This document shows positions 1 through 6,961 of a stretch of DNA of 47,405 nucleotides, piece by piece. The stretch is taken from positions 1 through 47,405 of the forward strand of contig CALBVX010000052.1 in NCBI GenBank assembly GCA_937969515.1, given 5' to 3'. Origin of the DNA: an uncultured Croceitalea sp. Its GTDB lineage: Bacteria; Bacteroidota; Bacteroidia; Flavobacteriales; Flavobacteriaceae. Position numbers and translations under genes: made by a program. The stretch's first letter is position 1. Each line of letters starts with the position of its first letter. The notes below the pieces were generated by a model. The model ran no database searches and was not told the origin of the DNA. It was given only the letters and a program-made list of their open reading frames with translations.

Positions 1-1
1 T

Positions 2-205
2 GAATTTGAAATTTCCAAAGAATCCGGATTTGAGGTTTACGTTGTAAACAATCATTTTAAGGGCGGGTATTATGTAATCGAAGGGGTAGCCGAAAATAGT
101 CAAACCGTATTTTTTACCAACCCCAACGCACTTAAAATACACGCTAGAGTATATCTTAATGTTTCACTCCAATTGGTGAACCGAAGAATAAGCATTAAAA
201 AGTAG
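2..205 (+). CDS. 3' end of an unrecognised gene
   Basis: An open frame enters from the left edge and runs 67 codons to a TAG at 203-205. The visible tail is beta-rich (alternating hydrophobic residues, e.g. GGYYVIEG and KIHARVYLNVSL) and ends in a basic tail (RRISIKK). This shape is reminiscent of a C-terminal TOBE-like accessory domain of an ABC ATPase, but that is only an impression. No catalytic motif is present in the fragment, and family assignment needs the missing upstream part. No terminator hairpin is seen between its stop and the next gene at 283. Confidence 0.55.
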   Translation, partial: EFEISKESGFEVYVVNNHFKGGYYVIEGVAENSQTVFFTNPNALKIHARVYLNVSLQLVNRRISIKK

Positions 206-282
206 CGTTTTTCATCGAAAACACGTTCGAATACATACTTCTGGCTTCCCCTTTTTCGTTCCTTTTTTAGAACCCAAAAACT

Positions 283-1095
283 ATGGAAATGAAAAAGCCT
301 ATTTATCTTTTGTTACTCTGTTTGTCTATAAGTTTGTTTTCTTGTTCTGATGACAACGCTCTTTTGGAAGAAGTTCTAACAGATACCGAAGCTGATGAAG
401 TTGATGACACTCCTGATGATACCTCAGGAAATGATAATAATACAGACCTTATTACTCTAGAAGCCGACCCCGATATTATTGTCAATGATGGTGAAGGTAA
501 CCAAACCTGGAATGAGGATGTTACAATTAGCGCTTTAAAAATAGATCGCTCACCTGGTAAAGTCGTCTATGAAAGTCGTTTTACCGATGATGGTTTTGGA
601 GTTAAAGGAGGAAGATGGCAGCAGATAGATTATTACTATGAATATCAAGGTGAAATCGTCAAAGCAAGTGAGCAATTGATACTTGAATTTAATTCTCCAG
701 TAAATAACGTAATACTACAGGTAGGTCAAATGGACCCGGATGAGGGAAGACAGGCAAAAGAAGGTACGACCTGCGCCGATAACGATACCAATAGAGCCGA
801 TGAATCTGGTAAATGGACTGCCTTTAACGCTATGGGACAAGAGATTGGAAACGGAATTCTATTGGATGAATACTCGATTGAAGGTAAGCTGCCAGACTCT
901 ATGGGCTCTTACCGCTTTGAGCTTAACACCAACAATATTTCTAAAATTGTTATTGAAGCTACCCAGTGGGGAGGAGAAGAAAGAGGCTGCCCAACCTATA
1001 GGGCAAGTTATGCAGGGCAAGCGTTAAACGATAGTGGTAATACCGAAAACAATTCAGAATTCAATCTAATGGCCCTAAGCTATAAAAAACAATAA
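283..1095 (+). CDS. putative lipoprotein of unknown function
   Basis: 270 aa. The N-terminus is a lipoprotein signal: Lys residues, a hydrophobic stretch (residues 7-18) and the lipobox LFSC with Cys21. Residues about 22-60 form an Asp/Glu/Thr/Asn-rich low-complexity linker, which probably lifts the folded part off the membrane. The rest (about 75-265) looks like a beta-sandwich-type extracellular domain with two lone cysteines (in TTCADNDT and ERGCPTYRA) that could form a disulfide. ATG at 289 (starting MKKPIYLL) is an equally good start and more typical for a lipoprotein. I do not recognise a named family. It is probably anchored in the outer membrane or displayed at the surface. The upstream gene ends 77 bp before it. 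Confidence 0.75.
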   Translation: MEMKKPIYLLLLCLSISLFSCSDDNALLEEVLTDTEADEVDDTPDDTSGNDNNTDLITLEADPDIIVNDGEGNQTWNEDVTISALKIDRSPGKVVYESRFTDDGFGVKGGRWQQIDYYYEYQGEIVKASEQLILEFNSPVNNVILQVGQMDPDEGRQAKEGTTCADNDTNRADESGKWTAFNAMGQEIGNGILLDEYSIEGKLPDSMGSYRFELNTNNISKIVIEATQWGGEERGCPTYRASYAGQALNDSGNTENNSEFNLMALSYKKQ

Positions 1096-1158
1096 CTTAT
1101 GTGGGTTCTATATAAAATCTTAACACTTGTGCGTGAAATATCAACTAATATGAACCCC

Positions 1159-1256
1159 GTCACTTCGAGCGGAGTCGAGAAGCTGTTAAGGGCATACGTT
1201 CTAAGGAGGTCTCTACTTTAGTTTATCTTGAGCACAGTCGAAAGGCTCGACCTGAC
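1159..1256. repeat. degenerate MITE/REP-like intergenic element
   Basis: A stretch of about 98 bp bounded by imperfect 12-bp terminal inverted repeats. GTCACTTCGAGC at 1159-1170 matches the reverse complement of GCTCGACCTGAC at 1245-1256 at 10 of 12 positions. Inside are two related hairpin-prone segments, CTTCGAGCGGAGTCGAGAAG near 1163-1182 and CTTGAGCACAGTCGAAAGG near 1227-1245. From memory, similar TCGAG-N-GTCGA repeats are scattered between genes in many Flavobacteriaceae genomes. No ORF is present. It fills much of the 256-bp gap between the lipoprotein gene and arfB. Confidence 0.5.
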
Positions 1257-1329
1257 AGTACATTATAAACAACTGAAAACCGGATTAATACTGATTAATT
1301 TAGGCCGAACTAACGTTAACTTACTTATC

Positions 1330-1337
1330 TATCTTTG
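1330..1337 (+). promoter_or_regulatory. putative arfB -7 promoter element
   Basis: TATCTTTG fits the Bacteroidota primary-sigma -7 box TAnnTTTG and lies 14 bp before the proposed arfB start. A matching -33 TTTG is not obvious at the usual 19-bp distance, so the call rests on the -7 box and its position. Confidence 0.4.
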
Positions 1338-1351
1338 TGTAAAGTAACGTT

Positions 1352-1756
1352 TTGCAAAAAGAAATTATTTTAAAGGAGTTGAAATTCAAGGCTATTCGAA
1401 GCAGTGGTGCTGGTGGTCAGCATGTAAACAAAGTTTCTTCAAAAGTCGAACTTAGTTTTGCCATTTTAGATTCAGAAGGCCTATCCAACTCGGAAAAAGA
1501 GCGTATACTTTTAAAGCTTAATACCCGGTTGACAAAGGAAAACCTTTTAATTCTGCAATGTGACGAGGCTAGAAGTCAGCATAAAAACAAAGACCTTGTG
1601 GTAAAACGGTTTTTGGATGTACTAAAAAAGGCTTTGCACATTCCTAAAAAGAGGAAGCCTACAAAGCCTTCAAAATCTTCTGTTGAAAAACGGTTAAAAT
1701 CTAAAAAGGCCGCTGCTTCAAAAAAATTAAATCGAAAAAAGCCAAATCTAGATTAG
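1352..1756 (+). CDS. arfB: peptidyl-tRNA hydrolase ArfB (ribosome rescue)
   Basis: 134 aa, RF-1 domain protein of the ArfB/YaeJ family. It releases nascent chains from ribosomes stalled on non-stop mRNA by hydrolysing peptidyl-tRNA. The catalytic GGQ is at residues 21-23 in the context SSGAGGQHVNKV. The C-terminal 35 residues are very rich in Lys/Arg/Ser, as expected of the tail that enters the empty mRNA channel, and the length fits ArfB (about 130-140 aa) rather than a full release factor. The first codon is TTG; no nearby in-frame ATG would keep the start of the RF-1 fold, so TTG is accepted. The stop is 5 bp from the convergent SnoaL-like gene. Confidence 0.9.
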   Translation: MQKEIILKELKFKAIRSSGAGGQHVNKVSSKVELSFAILDSEGLSNSEKERILLKLNTRLTKENLLILQCDEARSQHKNKDLVVKRFLDVLKKALHIPKKRKPTKPSKSSVEKRLKSKKAAASKKLNRKKPNLD

Positions 1757-1761
1757 TTGAT

Positions 1762-2139
1762 TTACATTCCCTGACCCATATCAGGTAATTGGTAATGATA
1801 CGTAGCCCTGGTAATCTGATCGTTCTCTACTTGATATACGCATAGCTCATCCATTTGCTGCCTACCCCTGTCCTTAAAAGTGGCATCCATAGACATCGGA
1901 ACCACAAAATGATTACCTGCGACCATTGGCTCACCTACAGAACCGCCGTGCATTTCTTCGATACTCTCTTCCCATTGCTGAAACCCTTTTAAAATATTTG
2001 CCTTACCCTTGGTTATATTGTTAGGTACCCCGGGCATTTCTTCGCTTACGGCATTATCGGCATACATTCCGTATGCCTCATCATATTTTCCTTCTTTACA
2101 TAGGTTTACAAACTTGTCCGCTACTTCTTTAGTTGTCAT
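1762..2139 (-). CDS. SnoaL-like (NTF2 superfamily) protein
   Basis: 125 aa soluble protein with no signal peptide. The pattern of N-terminal helices (MTTKEVADKFVNLCKEGKYD, then YADNAVSEEMPG) followed by antiparallel strands ending in ATYHYQLPD matches SnoaL-like/DUF4440-type cone-shaped folds. Members include small polyketide cyclases, isomerases and many proteins of unknown substrate. I see no residue pattern that fixes an activity. It is single-domain and typical in length. It converges on arfB and is separated by 87 bp from the Gre-like gene transcribed toward it on the same strand. Confidence 0.7.
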   Translation of the reverse strand: MTTKEVADKFVNLCKEGKYDEAYGMYADNAVSEEMPGVPNNITKGKANILKGFQQWEESIEEMHGGSVGEPMVAGNHFVVPMSMDATFKDRGRQQMDELCVYQVENDQITRATYHYQLPDMGQGM

Positions 2140-2226
2140 GCTTATTTATTTTTTGGTTAACCTCTTAAAGATAGTGAACAACAGCAAATAAAATTTTAAG
2201 AAATAGTTAAAAGAGGCAAGTCATTA

Positions 2227-2670
2227 CTAATTGACTCCCAGTATTTTATGCGCTTTCCCGTTAAATTGAAAAGTAGCTCCAGCGGATTTCCCGATTAACA
2301 GTTTCCCAATTGGGGTATTGGCAGAAATGCAGAAATATGTGGCTGTGTCGCTTTCATACTTTCCAGCAGAAATAGCGATATAGTAATTGGCATTGGTAGT
2401 TTTAACCAAACTCCCTAAAATAACGGTATTGGATTGCTTTGAGGCATTAACTTTACCTAGTAAGATTGTGGTTTTCTCAGCCTCTAATAATTGTTGCCCC
2501 AATTTCTCACGTTCAAGTTGAAGCATGGCTCTGCCCGTCTCATGTTTATCGCCAGCACTGCTTTTGGTTTCAGAGTTTAAAGAATTATTGACCTCATCAA
2601 TATTGTTTCTAATTCTTTGAAGTCTGGCTAAAATGTATGCTTCACAAAACCTATAGAGCGCTTCTTTCAT
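2227..2670 (-). CDS. Gre-factor-like protein (GreA/GreB C-terminal domain)
   Basis: 147 aa. Residues about 5-75 form a charged helical hairpin containing ETKSSAGDKHETGRAM (34-49), followed by an FKBP-like C-terminal half that ends with ISANTPIGKLLIGKSAGATF, the typical closing motif of GreA/GreB (SPIG..LLGK..GD). Gre factors insert the acidic hairpin tip into the RNA polymerase secondary channel to rescue backtracked complexes. Here the hairpin is shorter than in GreA and the tip residues differ, so catalytic transcript cleavage is uncertain. Homologues in flavobacteria are, as I recall, often misnamed 3-oxoacyl-ACP synthase, and nothing here supports that name. It lies 7 bp downstream of the histidine kinase gene, so the three minus-strand genes could be one operon. 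Confidence 0.75.
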   Translation of the reverse strand: MKEALYRFCEAYILARLQRIRNNIDEVNNSLNSETKSSAGDKHETGRAMLQLEREKLGQQLLEAEKTTILLGKVNASKQSNTVILGSLVKTTNANYYIAISAGKYESDTATYFCISANTPIGKLLIGKSAGATFQFNGKAHKILGVN

Positions 2671-2677
2671 ACAGTTT

Positions 2678-4024
2678 TTAAAAAGTGAGCGTAAATACAG
2701 TTTCCTTATTTAAAACAGAATATAACTTTAAACTTCCGCCGTGCATTTGTATGATCTGTTTTGATAGGCTTAGCCCAATACCTGTACCCTTTTCTTTTGT
2801 GGTGAAGAAGGGAATAAAAATATCTTCAAGTATGTCAGAAGGTATTCCAGAGCCATTGTCCCTTACCTCTATATTCTTTTTTGCTTTGGCATCAATAAAA
2901 GCACTTACCCTTACTTCCCCGTTCTGTTGGCCTTCTAAAGAGTGTATAGCATTTTTCACCAAATTTATGAGCACCTGCGTTATCTGCTTTTCATCAATAA
3001 ACAATTCTAAACTTTCATCGGCCAACTCCCAAAATATTTTAGTCCCGCTATCTGCGTCAAGTTCCATTAGCACCTGTACTTTTTCAAAGAGCTGCTTAAC
3101 ACTTACTAATTTTTTATCTGGTTTGGGTACGCTAAGTAAGCTTCTGTACGACTGTACAAACTCCATTAAATCGTTGCCTTGATTTTTGATAACCTCAAGG
3201 CCCTTTGCGGTACTGTTCAACTTGTTTTCATCTAACTGTTCAGTAGAAACTAATCCATCACGGGTCTTATAATACTTTAGAATAGATTCTGATATAGAGG
3301 TTATCGGAGTTATGGTGTTCATAATTTCGTGTGTAAGCACACGAATCAATTTTATCCAAGAATCCGTTTCTTTTTCATCTAATTCTTTATGGATATCTTG
3401 AACAACCACTAGTAATAAAGTCTGGCCGTCAAAAGTAATAGGCGTAGATTTTAAAGCAAGTTGTATTTGTTCGCGCTCGTTCATTAGCTGAAACAGTTTG
3501 CGTTCAAAAGGTTGAAAGTTTTTAAAGATATCATACAGCTTTTCATCTATTTGCGCTAACTGCTTAATATGGTTTAAAGGAGTGTAATTGAGTAATTTTT
3601 CTAAGGTTGGATTGGCAAAGAGAATATGCCCCTTTTCATTAAAAGTTAAAATGCCGATACTGGCCTGCTTCAAAATTTCTTGATAATACTGTTCCCTTAC
3701 TTGAAGTTGTAGATGCACCTCTTGAATTAGGCCATTTACCCTATTCAAACTTTGATTTAATTCTTTAAAAGATTTGATGGTTACTTTTTCTGGGAAACGT
3801 AAGGTGAAATCTTCATTTCTAATAGCATCAAAAAAATAAGCGATTTTACGGTTGGTACTATTAATGAACTTAATTAAAGAGTAGGTCTGAATAACTAAAA
3901 GTATGACCAAAAACCCAAATAAGAAAAAACGATTTTGCACAAAGGCCAAAGCCAATAAAATGGAGGTAACTGTAATAAAACCGACCCTAACGATAAGTTG
4001 AAAATAAAAATTTCTACTAGCCAT
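2678..4024 (-). CDS. sensor histidine kinase (partner of the sigma-54 regulator)
   Basis: 448 aa membrane kinase. Two hydrophobic segments at about 10-29 and 32-50 are separated by only a few residues, so there is almost no periplasmic sensor loop and the stimulus is probably read within the membrane or cytoplasm. They are followed by a HAMP-like linker (about 55-105), a PAS-type domain (about 112-215), a dimerisation helix with phospho-acceptor His232 (VLTHEIMNTITPI) and an HATPase domain (N box LINLVKNAIHSL, G1 RDNGSGIP, G2 GTGIGLSLSKQ). Its start overlaps the end of the response-regulator gene by 8 bp, indicating translational coupling. The pair is divergent from the efflux block and likely controls it. 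Confidence 0.92.
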   Translation of the reverse strand: MASRNFYFQLIVRVGFITVTSILLALAFVQNRFFLFGFLVILLVIQTYSLIKFINSTNRKIAYFFDAIRNEDFTLRFPEKVTIKSFKELNQSLNRVNGLIQEVHLQLQVREQYYQEILKQASIGILTFNEKGHILFANPTLEKLLNYTPLNHIKQLAQIDEKLYDIFKNFQPFERKLFQLMNEREQIQLALKSTPITFDGQTLLLVVVQDIHKELDEKETDSWIKLIRVLTHEIMNTITPITSISESILKYYKTRDGLVSTEQLDENKLNSTAKGLEVIKNQGNDLMEFVQSYRSLLSVPKPDKKLVSVKQLFEKVQVLMELDADSGTKIFWELADESLELFIDEKQITQVLINLVKNAIHSLEGQQNGEVRVSAFIDAKAKKNIEVRDNGSGIPSDILEDIFIPFFTTKEKGTGIGLSLSKQIIQMHGGSLKLYSVLNKETVFTLTF

Positions 4025-5381
4025 TATTTATTTTCTTAAGCTTGTTATACAAGGTTTGTCGAGAGACCCCCAACTGGTCGGCAGCAGCACTATAATTACC
4101 ATCATGCGCTTCTAAAGCCCTTAAAATCATTTGCTTTTCCATTTCCTCAAGAGTTTTTGGATCAGCACCAAGAGATGGGGTCGATTTACTGTTTAAAATA
4201 AAATCATCTGCCTTTAAAACATTGCCTTCACCTAAGATTACAGCGCGTTCAATGGTATGCAATAGTTCTCGAACATTGCCGGGCCATTGATACTTCATTA
4301 ACTTTTCTTGAGCTGCGTTGTTTATTCTCAGGCTTGGTTTATCGTACTTGTTACCAAAGCGCTTTAAATAAAAATCGGCAATAATCAATATGTCATCGTC
4401 TCGCTCTCTGAGCGCAGGCACCTCAACGGAAATGGTATTAATTCTGTACAAAAGATCTTCCCTGAAAAGTCCATCCGTAACCATTTGTTCAAGATTGCAG
4501 TTTGTAGCACAAATCAATCTAATATCAACGGGGATTGTATTATTTGCGCCGACTCTTACTATTGCTTTGTTCTGTATGGCAGATAATAGTTTCGCCTGCG
4601 CCTGTAGTGAAAGATTTCCTATTTCATCTAAAAACAACGTTCCCTTATGAGCCGCCTCGAATTTTCCGGTTCTATTTTCACGAGCGTCTGTAAAGGAACC
4701 TTTCACATGGCCAAAAAGTTCGCTCTCTAATAGATTTTCAGAAATAGAACCCATGTCAACGGCTATAAACACTTCATCTTTTCGCTTAGAAGTTTTATGA
4801 AGTTCTCTAGCGATTAATTCTTTTCCTGTTCCGTTCTCGCCAGTAATAAGAACATTAACATCAGTTTTCGCTACTTTTCTGGTAAGGTTTAAAACAGTAT
4901 TTAAAGCTTTAGAATTACCTATGATATAGTTTTTATCTTCATTGATAACCTTTTTAAGACTACTTTCTTTCTTTTTTAAAAGGTGTATCTCTTGCCTTGA
5001 TTTTCGCAGCTCAAATGCCGACTTTACGGTAGCCAACAACTTATCGTTGTTCCAAGGTTTTAAAATAAAATCAGAAGCGCCTTCTTTAAGGGCCTTAACT
5101 GCCAAGTCTACAGCACCGTATGCCGTCATCATAATTACTGAAGTATTCGAGGCTTTCTTTTTTATTTCTCTGAGCCAAAAAAGGCCTTCATTTCCTGTGT
5201 TGACACCAGCCGAAAAATTCATGTCCAAAAGAATTATGTCTACCTCTTTAAGGTCTTTAGACGATATCTGATTCGGATTGGAAATGGTCTCAACAGTTTT
5301 ATACTCGAACTGTAACAAGATTTCTAAAGCGCTCAACACACTTTTGTTATCATCTATCACTAAAATTTTCGCATCGACCAT
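4017..5381 (-). CDS. NtrC-family sigma-54-dependent response regulator
   Basis: 454 aa. Receiver domain 1-125 with acidic pocket Asp10/Asp11, phospho-acceptor Asp53 (IILLDMNF) and Lys108 in ILKPW. AAA+ domain about 150-390 with Walker A GENGTGKE (181-188), sigma-54 contact loop GSFTDA (228-233, the GAFTGA position), Walker B GTLFLDEIG (247-255) and an arginine-finger region. The C-terminal Fis-type helix-turn-helix (about 410-452) includes NYSAAADQLGVSRQTLYNK. Such proteins bind enhancer pairs upstream of -24/-12 promoters and remodel RNA polymerase-sigma-54 by ATP hydrolysis. The paired palindromes in the adjacent gap and inside the permease array are the obvious candidate binding sites. The loop keeps the essential Phe-Thr but has Asp in place of the second Gly. 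Confidence 0.95.
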   Translation of the reverse strand: MVDAKILVIDDNKSVLSALEILLQFEYKTVETISNPNQISSKDLKEVDIILLDMNFSAGVNTGNEGLFWLREIKKKASNTSVIMMTAYGAVDLAVKALKEGASDFILKPWNNDKLLATVKSAFELRKSRQEIHLLKKKESSLKKVINEDKNYIIGNSKALNTVLNLTRKVAKTDVNVLITGENGTGKELIARELHKTSKRKDEVFIAVDMGSISENLLESELFGHVKGSFTDARENRTGKFEAAHKGTLFLDEIGNLSLQAQAKLLSAIQNKAIVRVGANNTIPVDIRLICATNCNLEQMVTDGLFREDLLYRINTISVEVPALRERDDDILIIADFYLKRFGNKYDKPSLRINNAAQEKLMKYQWPGNVRELLHTIERAVILGEGNVLKADDFILNSKSTPSLGADPKTLEEMEKQMILRALEAHDGNYSAAADQLGVSRQTLYNKLKKINNG

Positions 5382-5439
5382 TCTTAAACAATAAAATATA
5401 GTACTAAAGCTACAATATGAATTTTTACTTAATTTAAAA

Positions 5440-5480
5440 GTGTCAATTTTTTTTACAATATCTGTATAAATATTTTACAT
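5440..5480 (+). promoter_or_regulatory. paired enhancer palindromes upstream of the tolC-type gene
   Basis: Two 19-bp imperfect palindromes: 5440-5458 (GTGTCAATTTTTTTTACAA, 12 of 14 half-site positions of GTGTAAA-N5-TTTACAC) and 5462-5480 (CTGTATAAATATTTTACAT, 11 of 14). Their starts are 22 bp apart, two helical turns, exactly as in the three other copies of this module. The proximal site begins 81 bp before TGGCAT. Inferred binding site of the divergently encoded NtrC-type regulator; it could also serve autoregulation because that gene starts 59 bp away. Confidence 0.65.
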
Positions 5481-5542
5481 GTGTCTTTTGGTCGGATTCG
5501 ATAAAATATTGTAAATAATTCAAAATCAACAATTTAAAATAA

Positions 5543-5557
5543 TGGCATAACAATAGT
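5543..5557 (+). promoter_or_regulatory. sigma-54-type promoter for the efflux block
   Basis: TGGCAT at 5543-5548 supplies the -24 element, and G5556 lies at the -12 distance (TGGCAT-N7-G). The context TGGCATAACAATAGT deviates from the classical TTGC at -12. Predicted transcription starts near 5568, giving a leader of about 15 nt. A second TGGCAT at 5566 has the same spacing but would start transcription inside the gene. Confidence 0.6.
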
Positions 5558-5582
5558 ATATAGTTTGGCATATTAATAGTTT

Positions 5583-6950
5583 ATGAGCCTAAAAATTAAA
5601 ACAACCATCCTAATCATTTGTATGATTTGCTCTAAGGCCTTAGCACAACAAAAATGGTCTTTAGACGAATGTGTTGCCTATGCCCTAGAGCATAATCTGC
5701 AAATAAAGGATTTCAAGTATAGCGAACAATCCAATAAGGAAACTTATAAGCAATCTATCAGGGATCTGCTCCCAACTGTCAGTGGTTTTGCCAATTATTT
5801 TGTTAGGTACGGTAGGCAGGTAAACCCAGAGGATAACAGTATCGTGAATACCGATATTTTTTCCAACAACTACTCCGTGGACGGTTCTTTTGATGTTTTT
5901 CAAGGGTTCCAAAAAATTAATACACTAAAAGCTTCCAAGTTTTTATACAAAGCCACCAAGGAAGAGCATGTGCAGCAAAAATATTTGTTGGCCTTTAGGG
6001 TGATGTCAGCCTACTATGACATTCAATTCATCGAAGGCTTAATTTCAATTTCAGAAGAACAGGTGCAAATTTCGCAGACCAATTACGATTTGGTAAAAAG
6101 GCAAGTAGAGCTGGGTACTATGGCAGGGGCCGATTTGTATGAAGCGGAATCCCTTCTTTTTACCGATAAATTGGCATTGACACAAAATGAAAACCGCTTA
6201 AAAGCTGCTAAATTGACCTTAATACAGGCCATGAACCTCCAAAATGAAGATGACATTACAATCGCGCCCGAATTGAATGAGGTGAAAACGACCAACGAAG
6301 AAAATACAGTAATTTCAGATTCCATTTTCACCAAGGCCAAAGGTTTTATGCCCTCCATAAAAGCTCAAAACTACCGAGTAAAAGCGGCAAAGAAACAACT
6401 TGCAGCAACAAGAGGTGGCCTTTACCCTTCGCTGAGCTTACAAGGAGGTATCGGTACCGGATATTTTGAAACAATTACAGAAGAAATCATTACAGGCAAC
6501 GATACCATTAGAAAAACAAAACCATTTCGTGACCAATTTGAAGAAAACAGGTTTGAATATGTTGGAGCTTCCTTGAATATTCCATTATTTAACGGATGGG
6601 CAAATCGCTCTAGGGTAAAACAACAAAAAATTGCTTTGGAAAGGGCCAAGAACAACGCCAAAATCACCGAGCAAGAACTTTATCAAATCATTCAACAATT
6701 GGTGCAGGAGCATGAAGCCCTAATTACGGAAACAGCACAAACATCCAAAGCTTCCAAATCACAACAATTGGCCTTTGAGATTGCTCAAAAAAGATATGAA
6801 AAAGGTATGATTAACGCCATAGAGCTAGGCCGGGCAAAAACGCTCTTTGCCACTGCAAGGAACCAGCAGTTACAGGCACAATTAAGATTGCGGGTAAATA
6901 ATAGTACGCTGGATTTTTATAAGGGATTACCAGTATTTAATATTAATTAG
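5583..6950 (+). CDS. TolC-family outer-membrane efflux channel
   Basis: 455 aa, normal length for the family. A Sec signal peptide (residues 1-21, ending SKALA before QQKW) is followed by the hallmark start of outer-membrane factors, WSLDECVAYALEHN. Two internally related halves follow, each with long helices for the periplasmic tunnel (e.g. about 120-220 and 320-440) and beta strands for the membrane barrel (NYFVRYGRQVNP and the region around 275-315). The trimer would form the exit duct for the adjacent adaptor and permeases. It is the first gene of the plus-strand block, 11 bp before the adaptor gene, and follows the sigma-54-type promoter. Confidence 0.92.
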   Translation: MSLKIKTTILIICMICSKALAQQKWSLDECVAYALEHNLQIKDFKYSEQSNKETYKQSIRDLLPTVSGFANYFVRYGRQVNPEDNSIVNTDIFSNNYSVDGSFDVFQGFQKINTLKASKFLYKATKEEHVQQKYLLAFRVMSAYYDIQFIEGLISISEEQVQISQTNYDLVKRQVELGTMAGADLYEAESLLFTDKLALTQNENRLKAAKLTLIQAMNLQNEDDITIAPELNEVKTTNEENTVISDSIFTKAKGFMPSIKAQNYRVKAAKKQLAATRGGLYPSLSLQGGIGTGYFETITEEIITGNDTIRKTKPFRDQFEENRFEYVGASLNIPLFNGWANRSRVKQQKIALERAKNNAKITEQELYQIIQQLVQEHEALITETAQTSKASKSQQLAFEIAQKRYEKGMINAIELGRAKTLFATARNQQLQAQLRLRVNNSTLDFYKGLPVFNIN

Positions 6951-6961
6951 ACAGAAGTAAG

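Noticed and set aside
2227-2670. 3-oxoacyl-ACP synthase label for this gene
   Set aside because: There is no thiolase-fold motif or catalytic Cys-His-Asn; the sequence matches a Gre-type C-terminal domain. The true FabH is at 43114-44103.
5382-5439. Primary-sigma promoter for the response-regulator gene (TAGCTTTA on the minus strand)
   Set aside because: It resembles TAnnTTTG but lacks the last G and has no -33 box at the right distance, so it was not listed as a feature.
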